Positions 42,795 to 53,442 of a stretch of DNA of 64,000 nucleotides are shown here, one piece after another. A model generated the notes under the pieces. It was not told the origin of the DNA, searched no databases, and saw nothing but the letters and a program-made list of their open reading frames with translations. The stretch is from contig JAPKBR010000013.1 of assembly GCA_028823345.1 (NCBI GenBank), forward strand, positions 1-64,000, read 5' to 3'. The position numbers and the translations under genes were made by a program. The first letter of the stretch is position 1. Each line of letters begins with the position of its first letter. The stretch is from Planctomycetota bacterium. Lineage in GTDB: Bacteria > Planctomycetota > UBA1135 > GCA-002686595.

Positions 42795-44537
42795 TCACTT
42801 CATCCCGCGCCAGGTCCGGCGCAGGGTGGCGGGCTGGGCCTGGAAGAGAACTTTGATGGTCACCACCTTACCGCGCAGGCGGTGGGGGATCTCTGCGGTC
42901 AACAGCAGGCGCTCCTCATCCCGGACAGCGGGCTTGCCATCCTCGTCCTTGTACTTGATCTTGACCTGGGCGATGGACCAACTGCTGCCCTTGGGCTTGC
43001 CCTGTTCGGGTTCATCTCTGATTGGGAGGGAAGCGGCTAGCTCTCCTGTTTTGGCCTCAAAGAAAAGCAGGTTGTTGCTGCTCGGATCGATCTTGGCCAT
43101 CCACGTGGGGATGCCGCTTTCGTCGAGGGTTTCGTCCTCTTCGAGAAGCTCCTCTTCTCCGTCTTCGGTGGCTGTACGGGGTTTGACGGGTTCACCCTTG
43201 GCGCGATAGGAGACGATGTAGGTCCCCGGGGGAAGGGCTGGGTTGACCAACTCTTCAGTGGTGCTGAGGAAGCCCAACATGGCCGGACCCTGCTGGACAG
43301 TGGCCTTGTTCCAGGTGCCAGCGTTGGCTTCTTCGATGCGTTCGACGGGCACAAACGCGATATGTTCGTATCCGTTGATCACCCGGTACGCGTCGGGCAC
43401 CGCGTATTCTTGGTAGTGCTTTTGGCGCTTGCCTTTGGTGGCTGCAGCCTTGTCGTAGGCGCTGGTCTTCGAATTCCAGGATTCAAGAATGACCGCCAAG
43501 TTGCTGTCGGTCTTGGAGCCCTCGGTGCGGGCGGGGCTGCTGCGGATCTTGTTGCGGTAGACGCGCTCGGCCAGATCGAATCCGGGCTTCACGGTGCCCA
43601 CGGCTCGGAAACCGAGCCCGGTGGTGCGTTGGAAACGGGCGGTGTTCCGGCGTGTGGTGCAGCGCGCTGCGATAGCGGGGTTCTGGTAAGAACCGCCGAA
43701 TGCCACACGATCGTCGCCATTCCACTGGGGTTTGGGCTCGAGTTTCTTCTTGCTGGAACCCTTGTACTTGCCGGGCTTGAAACCGGGATAGGGAAGATAG
43801 GGGGAGCTGGTCCATTCCCAGGCGTTGCCCGCCAGGTCATAGACCCCTTCCTTGGACTTGCCTTCGGGGAAAATGCCCACCGGCAGCACCGCGTTGTCTT
43901 GGCGGAATTCGGAGGTGTTGGCATAGGTTCCCTCGACCCATTCCTGGCCCCAGGGGTAAAAATCCTTGCCAGAGCCACGCACTGCTCGCTGCAACTCTTC
44001 TTCGCTGGGCAGGCGCATGCCCAACCATTCGCAATAGCCCTTGGCGTCCGTGTGGTTGACGAACATCACCGGACGTAAGAGGTCATCGGGGGCAATGGCG
44101 TATTCGGCCCCTTCCCAATTCCTGTCCCACCAGCGCTCCGGATCCCAGGCCATTCCCTTGTTGGCGCGGTCGGAAAGGAAGGCTAGGCGCGCTGCATCCA
44201 CTGGTGCCTTGCCCCAGTGCTGGGGCGGCCGGACTCCGGTGGCTTGAACGTATTCGAGGTATTGCTCGTTCGTGACCTCGGTGATCATCAAGTAGTAGCT
44301 CTTGACGTTGACTGTGTGACCGGGGGTCTCGGAATCTAGAGACCGTACAAAGCGCTCCCCGTCTGCTCCGGAGCTGACCAGTTCTTGGATGACCTTGCGG
44401 TCGTTGCCGACTTCAGTGCGCCCACCCTTGATGGTGACCATGCCCGGAGGGGCGTCCTGGGCACTCGGGCTGACGGGTGCGAGGGCCCCGGGGGAAAGGG
44501 GCAGCAGAAGAGTCAGGATAGGGGTAGCAAGAATCAT
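42795..44537 (-). CDS. Exported SUMF1/FGE-like domain protein
   Basis: A 580-residue exported protein. MILATPILTLLLPLSPGALA is a signal peptide from ATG 44537. Residues about 30-300 form a formylglycine-generating-enzyme/SUMF1-type C-lectin fold: MVTIKGGRTEVGN, EVTNEQYLEYVQATG, LGMRLPSEEELQRAVRGSG and VYDLAGNAWEWTSSPY. The end of that domain reads ARCTTRRNTARF where true FGEs have a Cys pair (YC-x-RYRC). Only one Cys is kept, so formylglycine-generating activity is doubtful. The C-terminal about 280 residues form an unrecognised beta-rich region. Such SUMF1-like exported proteins are abundant in planctomycetes; a binding or scaffold role is possible. Confidence 0.85.
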   Translation of the reverse strand: MILATPILTLLLPLSPGALAPVSPSAQDAPPGMVTIKGGRTEVGNDRKVIQELVSSGADGERFVRSLDSETPGHTVNVKSYYLMITEVTNEQYLEYVQATGVRPPQHWGKAPVDAARLAFLSDRANKGMAWDPERWWDRNWEGAEYAIAPDDLLRPVMFVNHTDAKGYCEWLGMRLPSEEELQRAVRGSGKDFYPWGQEWVEGTYANTSEFRQDNAVLPVGIFPEGKSKEGVYDLAGNAWEWTSSPYLPYPGFKPGKYKGSSKKKLEPKPQWNGDDRVAFGGSYQNPAIAARCTTRRNTARFQRTTGLGFRAVGTVKPGFDLAERVYRNKIRSSPARTEGSKTDSNLAVILESWNSKTSAYDKAAATKGKRQKHYQEYAVPDAYRVINGYEHIAFVPVERIEEANAGTWNKATVQQGPAMLGFLSTTEELVNPALPPGTYIVSYRAKGEPVKPRTATEDGEEELLEEDETLDESGIPTWMAKIDPSSNNLLFFEAKTGELAASLPIRDEPEQGKPKGSSWSIAQVKIKYKDEDGKPAVRDEERLLLTAEIPHRLRGKVVTIKVLFQAQPATLRRTWRGMK

Positions 44538-44768
44538 GATGGTTGGTTCCGGGGCGCGGCCTGGGATCGGGGGGCTAGGGCTCTGCGGAGCGGTGTCTAG
44601 TCCCTCTGGGGGCCGCGGTTGCACGGGTTTAGGCGACAAAGAATAGGGTCGTGGGCGGGGTGCGCAAGTCCCTGGCGGGGGGAAGGGGTGAGATTTTTGC
44701 CAAGGCTCGGGAAAAACCCCTCCAAGGGGCCCTGGAGTCCCCACGGGATTCAGCCAGGAAGACCCCCC

Positions 44769-45818
44769 TCAGCCCTTCTCGGGGTAGATCCCCGCATTCT
44801 CTAGGTCCTTTTTAGGGGCATTGAGCCACTCTGGACCATTCTTCTCCAGGAGGCGTAGGAACACGTCGAGGGTTTCCGGCTCGAAGGCCCGGCCGGACTG
44901 GGACTCGAAGAAGTCGATGGTCTTTTCCAGGTCCCAAGGGGCTTTGTAAGAGCGCCGTGAGGTCAGGCTGTCGAAGACCTCCACCAAGCACAGAATGCGC
45001 CCCGCAGGACTGACCGCGCTGCCCTTCAGGCGGCGTGGATAGCCCGTGCCATCCCAGCGCTCGTGGTGCTCTGCGATGTAAGTGCAGGCTTCGACTAGGT
45101 GTGCGTTTGAGCCGAGTTTGTTCGCGCCCACTTCCGGGTGGCGCTGGACTGCGCGGTATTCCTGGGCGGTCAGGGGGCCTTTCTTGGTCAAGAAGTTCAG
45201 GTCCTCCAGATAGATCTTGCCGTAGTCGTGGGCGATAGCGGCCAATTCCAAACGTTCGATGGTCTGTCGATCGATACCCAGTTGCTCGGCGATTTGACGG
45301 CAATAGGAGCGCGTGCGCTCCCCGTGACCAGCGGTGTAGGGGTCGACCCTTTCGATGGTGTGGGCCACCATGTCCGAGAGGATGTTGACCAAGTCCTTGA
45401 AACTCACGTCTTCCCGGTGGATCTGCTGTTCCTTGAGGGCACGATGCAGGACCGTGGCCAGCATGTTCGGATCCACGGGTTTTTGCAGGTAATCTCGGGC
45501 GCCCATCTTCATGGCGGCCACAGCACCATCCACGGCGGGCTGGCCGGTCATCAGGATCACGATCGAGCGGGGGGATGTGTCTCGGCAGGCAGCGAGGACC
45601 GCGGCACCTTCGTCCCGGCCGTCAAAAAACACATCGGTGACCACCGCGTCAAAGGGGCGATCCCGGGCGGCGGCCTGCTCGATCAAGCGCGAAGCGCGCC
45701 CGGCGTCCAATTCCTGGGTGGTCTCAAAACCCTGACTCTTCAGGACGATGCTGAGAATCTCGAGGGTTGACCTCTCATCATCCACCAGGAGTACGGTGGG
45801 GCGTCGGTGTCCAATCAT
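44769..45818 (-). CDS. Response regulator with HD-GYP domain (RpfG-like)
   Basis: A 349-residue two-domain regulator. Residues 1-125 are a CheY-like receiver (VLLVDDE, phosphoacceptor Asp in VVTDVFFDG, MTG and Lys in LQKPVDP). Residues 150-340 are an HD-GYP domain with AIAHDYGKI (HD) and HHERWDGTGYPRRLKG (GYP). HD-GYP proteins hydrolyse cyclic di-GMP, so this likely lowers c-di-GMP when phosphorylated. No histidine kinase is adjacent. It is divergent from the RluA-family gene with only 67 bases between them. Family and fold are very clear. Confidence 0.94.
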   Translation of the reverse strand: MIGHRRPTVLLVDDERSTLEILSIVLKSQGFETTQELDAGRASRLIEQAAARDRPFDAVVTDVFFDGRDEGAAVLAACRDTSPRSIVILMTGQPAVDGAVAAMKMGARDYLQKPVDPNMLATVLHRALKEQQIHREDVSFKDLVNILSDMVAHTIERVDPYTAGHGERTRSYCRQIAEQLGIDRQTIERLELAAIAHDYGKIYLEDLNFLTKKGPLTAQEYRAVQRHPEVGANKLGSNAHLVEACTYIAEHHERWDGTGYPRRLKGSAVSPAGRILCLVEVFDSLTSRRSYKAPWDLEKTIDFFESQSGRAFEPETLDVFLRLLEKNGPEWLNAPKKDLENAGIYPEKG

Positions 45819-45885
45819 TTGATGTTTCTGACCTCTTTCCGGTTCTCTTTCCGACTCTCTTATAGCATCCCCCCCCGAGTAATGG

Positions 45886-46848
45886 ATGATGGAACCTATG
45901 CGTATCCCAGTGACACCCGACCAAGTAGGCGCCCGCCTCGACCTATTCCTGACTGAGCGAGTGCCCCAATGGTCCCGCAGTCGCCTTCAAGCCCTGATCA
46001 AGGCGGGTGGCGTACGACTGGATGAGGAAGTGGTGCAGCGGCCAGGCACGAGACTTTTTGCGGATCAAGTGGTTCATTTTGAGCTTCCCGAACTCGCGCC
46101 GCCCACCGACCCTGAGGGGGGGGCCATCATTGAGTTGCCCGTGCTCTACTCCGATGAGCATATCGCTCTGGTGAACAAGCCTGCCGGCCTATTGAGTCAC
46201 GCGAACGACCGCAGCCAGCGTGAGACCGTGGTGACCATGGCTGAGGATGTCTTGGGGCCCTTGGCGCCTACGGAGGACCCCCGTCGACGGGGGGTGGTTC
46301 ACCGCTTGGATCGCATGACCAGTGGCGTGATGATCATTGCGCGTACGCCGCAAGCGATGGAGGGTATGCAGGCGCGCTTTGCTGACCGCGAAGTGCAGAA
46401 GACTTATCTTGCGTTGGTGCATCATCATCCGCGCTTCAAGAGTGAGATGGTCGATGCACCGATCGAGGTGGACCCCAAGCACCATCAAAAAAGGCGTGTG
46501 GCCACCGAAGGAATGGGGCGACCTGCCAGCACCTTGACCGAGACCCTTGAGCTCTTCCACGGGCACGCCCTCGTCGCCGCCTATCCCCATACCGGACGCA
46601 CGCACCAGGTGCGCGTGCATTTGACCCACATTGGCCATCCCATCGTGGGAGATCCCCAATACACCCAACGGGGTGCAATTTCCCAACCAATCCCCAAGGA
46701 AGCACCCCTCCCCAGGCGACAGTGCCTGCACGCATCCAAGATCTGCTTCGAGCACCCCGTGACCGGCGAAGCAATCATCGGCGAAGCACCCATAGCCGAT
46801 GACTTTGCCACCCTTCTGGATTGGATGCGCGTGAACATGGCCCCTTGA
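45886..46848 (+). CDS. RluA-family pseudouridine synthase
   Basis: A 320-residue pseudouridine synthase of the RluA/RluD family, which isomerises uridines in 23S rRNA or tRNA. An S4 RNA-binding domain (ARLDLFLTERVPQWSRSRLQ) occupies the first 60 residues. The catalytic motif GVVHRLDRMTSGVMII contains the essential Asp, followed by KTYLALV and HPHTGRTHQVRVH-type closing residues (YPHTGRTHQVRVHL). Tandem ATGs at 45886 and 45889, or 45898, may start it. The exact target (RluA, C or D) is not determinable here. Confidence 0.94.
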   Translation: MMEPMRIPVTPDQVGARLDLFLTERVPQWSRSRLQALIKAGGVRLDEEVVQRPGTRLFADQVVHFELPELAPPTDPEGGAIIELPVLYSDEHIALVNKPAGLLSHANDRSQRETVVTMAEDVLGPLAPTEDPRRRGVVHRLDRMTSGVMIIARTPQAMEGMQARFADREVQKTYLALVHHHPRFKSEMVDAPIEVDPKHHQKRRVATEGMGRPASTLTETLELFHGHALVAAYPHTGRTHQVRVHLTHIGHPIVGDPQYTQRGAISQPIPKEAPLPRRQCLHASKICFEHPVTGEAIIGEAPIADDFATLLDWMRVNMAP

Positions 46849-46907
46849 CGCCGAAGCTGCTGGAAATGTGGCTGGCACCACATCACTGGCTTCGCTAAAG
46901 TTCGTTC

Positions 46908-48167
46908 ATGACGCAGGCAGACCCCAGTAACAATCGACCCGCCTGGGCGCGGGTGCACTTGTGGCAGATCCAGTGGGTTCGTGATTTATCGATTGGGGTT
47001 GGGATCTTGGCGCTCTTGATGCTTGGGCACCAATTGAGTTTGGTCACGGTGCCTTTGTTCTTGGCTCTGGGCTTGGCCTACTTGCTCGAACCATTGGTTC
47101 GTGGCATGGAGAAGCGGCTGAAGCTCAAGCGGCACAGTGCCACCGCCCTGCTGTTGATGGGAGTGGTCTTTGGTGGCGTGCTGCCGGTCACCGTGGCCGG
47201 GGTCTTTGCCACCATGCAGAGCGCGCGCGTGGCCCAGTCGGTTTATGTGGGGTCCAGTGCGGTGGTTGCTTCGGTCCGCTCGCCGGAGGACGAGGCCCTG
47301 GCAGGAGCAGTGCCTCCCGCCTGGCACGGGGTACGGGACACGGTGTTGGAGATCGCTGAAGCGGCGCGCATTGAAAGGGAGGATCCCGGTTCCGCCGAGG
47401 GTTTGGCGGGGAAACTGGGAGATGGTCTGTACCGAATCGTGGACGGGGTTCTGGAATTCGTCAGCACCCACTCGGGACGCCTGGCCAGCAGCGCCCTCAA
47501 AACCGGAGGCAGCGCCGCACGCTTGGCCGTGTCCACGGTGAGTTGGCTCGGGCAGGGTGCCTTCATGGGCTTCTTGTGTCTGTTCTTCTTGTACTTTGCA
47601 GTTGCCCGTCAAAGAGACTTTTCACGCTTCGTGCGCGAGATGGTGCCCGAAAAAGATCGCGGCCGCGCAGGAGCCATCTTTCATCGCATGGACAATGCGG
47701 TCAGCGGGTTCATCCGCGGGCGAATCACCATCGCTTTGTTCTTAGCTTTGTTTTACATCTTGGGGTTCGCGCTGATCGGCGTGCCCGCACCCATCCTGCT
47801 GGGGTGCTTGATCAGCCTCCTGGCTCTGATCCCCTACGCAACTCTCGCCGCCCTGCCCCTGGTGATGATCTTGATGGCCCTCGAAGGGGCACCGGGACTG
47901 CAAGGGGAATGGTGGTGGATTCTGGCTGCACCCACGGTCTGGTATCAGTTGGGCCAAACCCTTGATGACTACATCTTGACCCCGCGCATTCAGGGCAAGA
48001 CCACCGACCTCTCCACCCCTCAAATCCTGTTCGCATCCATCGCTGGTGGATTGCTCGGAGGGTTCTATGGGCTTTTGATCGCGATCCCGGCCGCCGCCTG
48101 CATCCGTATCCTTGTGGACGAATTGGTCCGGCCGCGGTTCGTTGACTGGGTCAAGGGCCGAAGCTAA
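46908..48167 (+). CDS. AI-2E family transporter (PerM/TqsA-like permease)
   Basis: A 419-residue multipass inner-membrane protein of the AI-2E/PerM family. The first helix pairs are visible in VRDLSIGVGILALLMLG and ATALLLMGVVFGGVLPVTVAG. A long soluble loop (about residues 105-190) follows, then the C-terminal helix cluster IGVPAPILLGCLISLLALIPYATL, broken by the conserved Pro-Tyr. The family exports autoinducer-2 in E. coli (TqsA), but related members act as ion antiporters, so the substrate is not known. It follows the RluA gene and ends 25 bases from a convergent gene. Confidence 0.9.
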   Translation: MTQADPSNNRPAWARVHLWQIQWVRDLSIGVGILALLMLGHQLSLVTVPLFLALGLAYLLEPLVRGMEKRLKLKRHSATALLLMGVVFGGVLPVTVAGVFATMQSARVAQSVYVGSSAVVASVRSPEDEALAGAVPPAWHGVRDTVLEIAEAARIEREDPGSAEGLAGKLGDGLYRIVDGVLEFVSTHSGRLASSALKTGGSAARLAVSTVSWLGQGAFMGFLCLFFLYFAVARQRDFSRFVREMVPEKDRGRAGAIFHRMDNAVSGFIRGRITIALFLALFYILGFALIGVPAPILLGCLISLLALIPYATLAALPLVMILMALEGAPGLQGEWWWILAAPTVWYQLGQTLDDYILTPRIQGKTTDLSTPQILFASIAGGLLGGFYGLLIAIPAAACIRILVDELVRPRFVDWVKGRS

Positions 48168-48192
48168 ATCAGGGAGTGCCGTGCCGCGAGGT

Positions 48193-51100
48193 TCAGCGCA
48201 GTTTGATCGTGACGCGCTTCTCGCCGTTGCCGCGGATAGCGACGGTCTTGGCCTTAGTACGCCCGTTGGCGGTGACGCTGACACGGTAGCGGCCGTCGGC
48301 CAGGGGACCCATGCGGTGTTCCGTGGGGGAGAAGTTGCCCTCCATGTAGATGCTCTGGATGTCCTGCATGCCGACAGCTGAGGAAACCAGACGACCGTCA
48401 CTGTCAGTGACCGTCAGGGTTCCCCGCAGCCCGTCCCCATTGCCGTCTAGGATCCGCACCCAGAGGATCGTTCCCGGGCCCGCGGACAAGTTGACTTCGG
48501 TGACTTTGCTGGAGTCGGCGGTGAAAGAAGCACTTTCAGTTGAGGCGAGATTTGCCGTCCTTGCAAAGGCCGTGTAGTTCCCAGGGGCGAGGCCTGTGTA
48601 AACCAGGACTCCCTGGGCGTCGGTGATTTGCATGCTGAAGGGTTCGAGCATGCGCCCTTGGTCATCGCGCAAGAACACGGTAGCGCCGCCCACGGGACTG
48701 CCGCTCGCGTCGAGCACAATGATCTTGGCGCTGCAGGGCTCGGAGAGAATCAGATTGATGCCGTCCGTGCCCCGGCCTTCATTTACTTGAATACCGCCTA
48801 AGGTCACTCGACCCAAACCACTACCGCCGCTGGCGCTGAAGGGAGAGTTGCCCCCAGCGGAGAGGCGATAGGTACCGGGGCGCAGGCCTAGCAGCTCGAA
48901 GGAGCCGTCCTCTTTGCTGGAGACCTCCGAGTACTGGCCTCCGAACATGCTGTCTGTACGGGTGCCCCCATCCAGGGTCAATGTGATGCGCTGAAGTCCA
49001 GCCGCCCGGCCATCGGCGCGCTCAATCCTGCCCGAAATACGTCCCAGGGGTAGTTTGAAGTCCATTTTCAGGTCGGCCACATCGCTGGGGATGTCCCGGG
49101 AATACTCGATGGTGGCCTGCTGGCCCATGGCGCCGGGGACCTTTTGTACGTTGACCACATAGGTGCCGCCACCGTTGAGCTCCAGCTCATAAGTCCCGTC
49201 AGCGCTCACCGAGGTCACTTCCAAACGCTCATAAAGGCGTTCCCCTTCCGGATAAAAACTCAAGAGGGCGCCCTCATAGGGCTCGCCCGCCAGGGTCACA
49301 CGGCCATGGACTAAAACCGGATTGTCCTTGGGCTTGCCCAGTTCGACGTACGTTTCTTGCCCTTCGACGATGGTGGCTTGACCCATTTCCATGTTCTTCA
49401 TCAACCCCCCGAGGTCCACCCCGCCTTCTTCGTTGGTTTCACCAAAGCCACCGCCGGAGATGTTCATGGCCACCACCTGCCATGAGCCTGGGGCGAGTGC
49501 TTCCATACGGAATGTTCCGTCCGCTCCGGAGAACGTCGTGCGGTTGGACATTTCGGGCATCTTGTTGACACTGATCAAGCGCCCGCTGGCAGGTTCGCCA
49601 TCCGCATCCATGACGAGGCCTGTCAAGGTGCCTCCTTCGCTGAGGACTAAGTCCACCCCTTCCAAAACCTCACCCGCCACGCCGTTGATTTCGCGGGGAT
49701 TGCCCGGGCCAAAACCAGCCTTGTTGGCCACTAGGCTCACCGGGCCCGATAGGGTTTCGTACACAAACAGGCCCTCTTCGTCGGTGGTTGCTGCTTGATT
49801 GAGGGGCGAGGCGGAGATCGCCTTTTGCCAATCGGGACCGGTCGTGGCCAAGTCCACCTTTGCGCCCTCCTGCGGTTCCCCTGAGGTGTCCAGCACCCGT
49901 CCGTGCACTTCGACCGTTCCCTCTAGTTGCACAAGGAGCTCTTCGTCAGGAGCCTGGGGCAAATGGAAGGTTAGGGGCGTGCGCAAGACCGCGCCATCGC
50001 CCTTGGCCAACAATTCCCATGGGCCGCTGACCATATCTGGGATGATGAAAGTGGGGTCCTCCTGTTGGATGCTGGCGCTTTCTTCATGGGAGTAAAGGGT
50101 CAAAAGATCCCCGGTGAGGACTCGGCGCACGATGATTTTGGTTTCGGTTGGAAGCGGGGCGCCATCCAGGCGCTCGATGCGGCCGCGCAGGGCGAGGGGG
50201 GCCTGCAAACGCAGTTCGACCCCTTCCGCCCCGGGGCGCACCGCATCCTGTCGAGCAGAGTGCCCCAATCCGCCGGCCTGCTCATGGTCCTCTTCTACCG
50301 TGGCGCTCAAGCTGAAAGGCCCGGCTCCCAGACCTGTCAGGGTGAAGCTGCCGTCTTCGGCGCTGGTGGTGGCGGCGGTCGTGCCGCGTGCTGCGGCAAA
50401 GGCGCCCGGACCGGCCATGAAGGCCCGGTCAAAGTTCGCGTCGATGGGGATCCCCTGGGCGGGCTTTCCGTCGGCCCAGGCAACCATGCCGCTGACCGAG
50501 TTCCCCTCTTCCAGGACCAGTTCGATGTCGGCAATCGTTTCGCCAGAGACCGTCTTGATGCTGAGCTTTTGGCTTTCAAGATGCGCGTCCGAGTTCGCCG
50601 AGACCTTGATGGATCCTGGCATGACCCCTTCTAGGCGGAAGGACCCGTCGGGTTCGCAAGTCACCGAGCGCAAGAGCGTGTCGTCGAGTCCCATGAAGCG
50701 ACCGGGCAGCCAGGCGCTGACTTCGGCTTCCAGTGTGATCTGGCCTTCGCTGGTTTTTACGGTTCCACGCAGAACAGCGCCCTCTTCCAGAAGTATTTCT
50801 AGGGTGTCGCTGGTGCCCACCGGAGGAGTCTCAAGGGCCACGACCCCTGCGGACAAGGAACCCTCATGGGGAATTGCACTCAGGCTAAGGCTCAAACCTG
50901 CGGGGACGGCGCGCATTTCCACGAGGCCCTCCTCGTCCGTATCCTCTTTCAATCCATAACCTTGATACCCAGGGGTCAAGGCGTCGGGCTCGCCCCCGTC
51001 CAGGGAGGGGCGCGCTTGCAGGCTCGTGCCCCCGAGGGGGCTCTTGTCCGTGGCGCTGAGGACCAGCACGCGCACGAAGCCGAAGAGGTTGGGCTCCACG

Positions 51101-51630
51101 GTGACAGCTTCGCCCCAGGTGGGAAGTTCTTGGGACTTAGGCAACGCTAGGTAGCGCCCGTCGACGCTGATGAAGAGGTCCTTGCCCTCGGGCAAATCAT
51201 CCGTGGGAATTTCAAAGGTGCCGTCGCTCTTGACCTCGGCCCTGGCCACCACCGAGTTCTCGATGGTCGCCTGCCCGGGGCCTGCGACCCCTGCCCTGAA
51301 TTGGCGGGCACCAAGCGAACGGGTCAAGATCACCACTTCGAGGGTGTCGTCCGCGGGGGTGTTCGGCGGCGAGATCAATTGGCCGCTCCACCGTGCGATT
51401 GCCTCGCTGCGAGTGGGTTGGTCCGGTGCGTTGTCCCCAGCGAGTTCACTGGGCTCATCCGGGGAATCCTGTTCTAGCTCCGCCTCTTGGGCATCCGCGC
51501 TGCTCCCTTGGGTCGCCTCTGGGGAAGGCTGCTCCCCGGATTCGGGTTCCTGGCTCAACTGTTGGGCAACTACCAGGATCAGGAGTGCGAAAACGACGGT
51601 CAGGATCAGCTTGGGTCGGCGGGGGATCAC
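48193..51630 (-). CDS. Large membrane-anchored protein with repeated carboxypeptidase-regulatory-like domains
   Basis: A 1145-residue protein with an N-terminal transmembrane anchor ([18 protein letters not shown]) and an acidic Pro/Glu-rich spacer. About ten beta-sandwich units follow. Their boundaries are marked by repeats such as [45 protein letters not shown] and [14 protein letters not shown], the classic carboxypeptidase-regulatory-like (transthyretin-like) signature. Each unit carries [11 protein letters not shown]-type endings. It probably displays or spaces surface structures; no catalytic motif is seen. The GTG at 51630 is the likely start. It is divergent from the mutase gene (130 bases). 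Confidence 0.88.
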   Translation of the reverse strand: MIPRRPKLILTVVFALLILVVAQQLSQEPESGEQPSPEATQGSSADAQEAELEQDSPDEPSELAGDNAPDQPTRSEAIARWSGQLISPPNTPADDTLEVVILTRSLGARQFRAGVAGPGQATIENSVVARAEVKSDGTFEIPTDDLPEGKDLFISVDGRYLALPKSQELPTWGEAVTVEPNLFGFVRVLVLSATDKSPLGGTSLQARPSLDGGEPDALTPGYQGYGLKEDTDEEGLVEMRAVPAGLSLSLSAIPHEGSLSAGVVALETPPVGTSDTLEILLEEGAVLRGTVKTSEGQITLEAEVSAWLPGRFMGLDDTLLRSVTCEPDGSFRLEGVMPGSIKVSANSDAHLESQKLSIKTVSGETIADIELVLEEGNSVSGMVAWADGKPAQGIPIDANFDRAFMAGPGAFAAARGTTAATTSAEDGSFTLTGLGAGPFSLSATVEEDHEQAGGLGHSARQDAVRPGAEGVELRLQAPLALRGRIERLDGAPLPTETKIIVRRVLTGDLLTLYSHEESASIQQEDPTFIIPDMVSGPWELLAKGDGAVLRTPLTFHLPQAPDEELLVQLEGTVEVHGRVLDTSGEPQEGAKVDLATTGPDWQKAISASPLNQAATTDEEGLFVYETLSGPVSLVANKAGFGPGNPREINGVAGEVLEGVDLVLSEGGTLTGLVMDADGEPASGRLISVNKMPEMSNRTTFSGADGTFRMEALAPGSWQVVAMNISGGGFGETNEEGGVDLGGLMKNMEMGQATIVEGQETYVELGKPKDNPVLVHGRVTLAGEPYEGALLSFYPEGERLYERLEVTSVSADGTYELELNGGGTYVVNVQKVPGAMGQQATIEYSRDIPSDVADLKMDFKLPLGRISGRIERADGRAAGLQRITLTLDGGTRTDSMFGGQYSEVSSKEDGSFELLGLRPGTYRLSAGGNSPFSASGGSGLGRVTLGGIQVNEGRGTDGINLILSEPCSAKIIVLDASGSPVGGATVFLRDDQGRMLEPFSMQITDAQGVLVYTGLAPGNYTAFARTANLASTESASFTADSSKVTEVNLSAGPGTILWVRILDGNGDGLRGTLTVTDSDGRLVSSAVGMQDIQSIYMEGNFSPTEHRMGPLADGRYRVSVTANGRTKAKTVAIRGNGEKRVTIKLR

Positions 51631-51760
51631 GGAGTGGGGGGGGCTGGCGTTGAAGGGGACGATGAGGCAACAGTTATGCGCCTATTTTCCCAATCCCTTC
51701 ACCCCTGATTCGGAATTTTTCGGTTCAAGGGCCATGAACTCTCCCTAATCTGGCTGTTCC

Positions 51761-53410
51761 ATGGCCGACACTCCCTCATCCCAGTCCTCCCGCGAGGAGT
51801 GGCTCCAGAATACCCACGCCCCCGCGGCGGCTCGGCGCCCCGAGCGCTCTTCTGCATTTGAGACCCCTTCGGAGATTCCCCTCGATCCAATCTACGGGGA
51901 TGCTCCGGACGGCGGATGGCCTGGGGAATATCCCTTCACGCGCGGGGTGCAGCCCACCATGTACCGCGGCCGGTTCTGGACCATGCGCCAGTACGCGGGT
52001 TTTTCCAGCGCCCGGGCCACCAACGAACGTTTCAAGTTGTTGCTCAAGCAGGGCCAAACTGGTCTCTCCACAGCTTTCGATTTGCCCACCCAGCTGGGCT
52101 TTGATTCGGACGATCCATTGGCGGCGGCCGAAGTGGGCAAGGTTGGTGTACCGATCAATTCGATCTTGGATTTGCGCCGGTTGTTTCAAGACATCCCCTT
52201 GGATCAGGTCTCTGTCTCCATGACGATCAATGCCACCGCGGCCTATGTATTGGCCGGTGTGGTGGCACTTGCTAAGGAGAACAACATCGATCCGGCCAAG
52301 CTGCGTGGAACGGTGCAGAACGATATCCTGAAGGAATACGCCGCCCGGGGAAACTACCGTTATCCCGCGCAGCCTTCCATGCGCTTAGTCACCGATCTCA
52401 TGGCTTGGTGCAAGCAGCATGTGCCCCTCTGGAACACAATTAGCATCAGCGGTTATCACATCCGAGAGGCGGGATCTACGGCGGTTCAGGAACTGGGCTT
52501 TACCCTGGCGAATGGGCGCGCCTATGTGCGCGCCGCGGTGGAAGCTGGTTTGCAAGTGGACGAGTTTGCCCCGCGGCTCTCGTTCTTCTTCAACGCCCAC
52601 AACAACCTGTTCGAAGAGGTCGCTAAATTCCGCGCCGCCCGGCGCATGTGGGCGCGCATCATGCGCGAAGAGTTCAAGGCCAAGGATCCCCGCTCCTGGA
52701 CCCTGCGCTTCCACACTCAAACCGCGGGTTCCATGCTGACGAGCCAACAGCCCGAGAACAATGTGGTGCGCGTGACGGTACAGGCCCTCGCTGCAGTGCT
52801 CGGTGGCACCCAATCCCTGCACACCAACAGCCGCGACGAAGCCCTCGGTTTGCCCAGCGCGGACAGCGCACAATTGGCCCTGCGCACCCAACAGATTTTG
52901 GCCAACGAATCCGGCGTGGCAGATGTGATCGATCCCCTGGGGGGCAGTCCCCTCATCGAATCCTTGACCGACGAGCTCGAATCCCGCGCCCTGGACTTGA
53001 TGGCCCAAGTGGAAGCCAAGGGTGGCCCCGTGGCCGCCGTGGAAGATGGTTTTGTCCAGCGCGAAATCCTCTCTTCGGCCCTGGCTTGGCAAAAGTCCGT
53101 GGAGTCCAAAGAGCGCACGGTGGTCGGCGTCAATGCCTTCACCGTAGATGAAGAACCGCCAGAGATCTTCCGCCCCGATCCCGGCGAACGGGCCGCGGTC
53201 TTCGCATCCCTCGACCGGGTGCGCGCGGAAAGGGATCCCGCCCAGGTCGAGGTTGCCCTGCGCGTACTTGAGGAAACCGCCCGGGGCACCGGCAACCTGA
53301 TGGACCCGATTCTCGCCGCAGTGGAAGCTCGGGTTACCCTGGGCGAGGTCAGCGGGACTCTGGAAAAGGTCTTTGGGCGCTTCCAACCGCCCGACATGTT
53401 GTGTTCTTGA
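51761..53410 (+). CDS. Methylmalonyl-CoA mutase large (catalytic) subunit without B12 domain
   Basis: A 549-residue acyl-CoA mutase alpha/large subunit that isomerises methylmalonyl-CoA and succinyl-CoA using adenosylcobalamin. Family motifs are [63 protein letters not shown] and [16 protein letters not shown]. The RQY tyrosine and the PSMR arginine, equivalents of Tyr89 and Arg207 in the Propionibacterium enzyme, are retained and favour methylmalonyl- over isobutyryl-CoA. The protein ends at [14 protein letters not shown], just before the B12-binding domain, so it must use a separate small subunit, which is not in the window. The ATG at 51761 is unambiguous. Confidence 0.94.
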   Translation: MADTPSSQSSREEWLQNTHAPAAARRPERSSAFETPSEIPLDPIYGDAPDGGWPGEYPFTRGVQPTMYRGRFWTMRQYAGFSSARATNERFKLLLKQGQTGLSTAFDLPTQLGFDSDDPLAAAEVGKVGVPINSILDLRRLFQDIPLDQVSVSMTINATAAYVLAGVVALAKENNIDPAKLRGTVQNDILKEYAARGNYRYPAQPSMRLVTDLMAWCKQHVPLWNTISISGYHIREAGSTAVQELGFTLANGRAYVRAAVEAGLQVDEFAPRLSFFFNAHNNLFEEVAKFRAARRMWARIMREEFKAKDPRSWTLRFHTQTAGSMLTSQQPENNVVRVTVQALAAVLGGTQSLHTNSRDEALGLPSADSAQLALRTQQILANESGVADVIDPLGGSPLIESLTDELESRALDLMAQVEAKGGPVAAVEDGFVQREILSSALAWQKSVESKERTVVGVNAFTVDEEPPEIFRPDPGERAAVFASLDRVRAERDPAQVEVALRVLEETARGTGNLMDPILAAVEARVTLGEVSGTLEKVFGRFQPPDMLCS

Positions 53411-53442
53411 AGGGTCCGTCCTTCAGGCGCCGCAATTTCACT

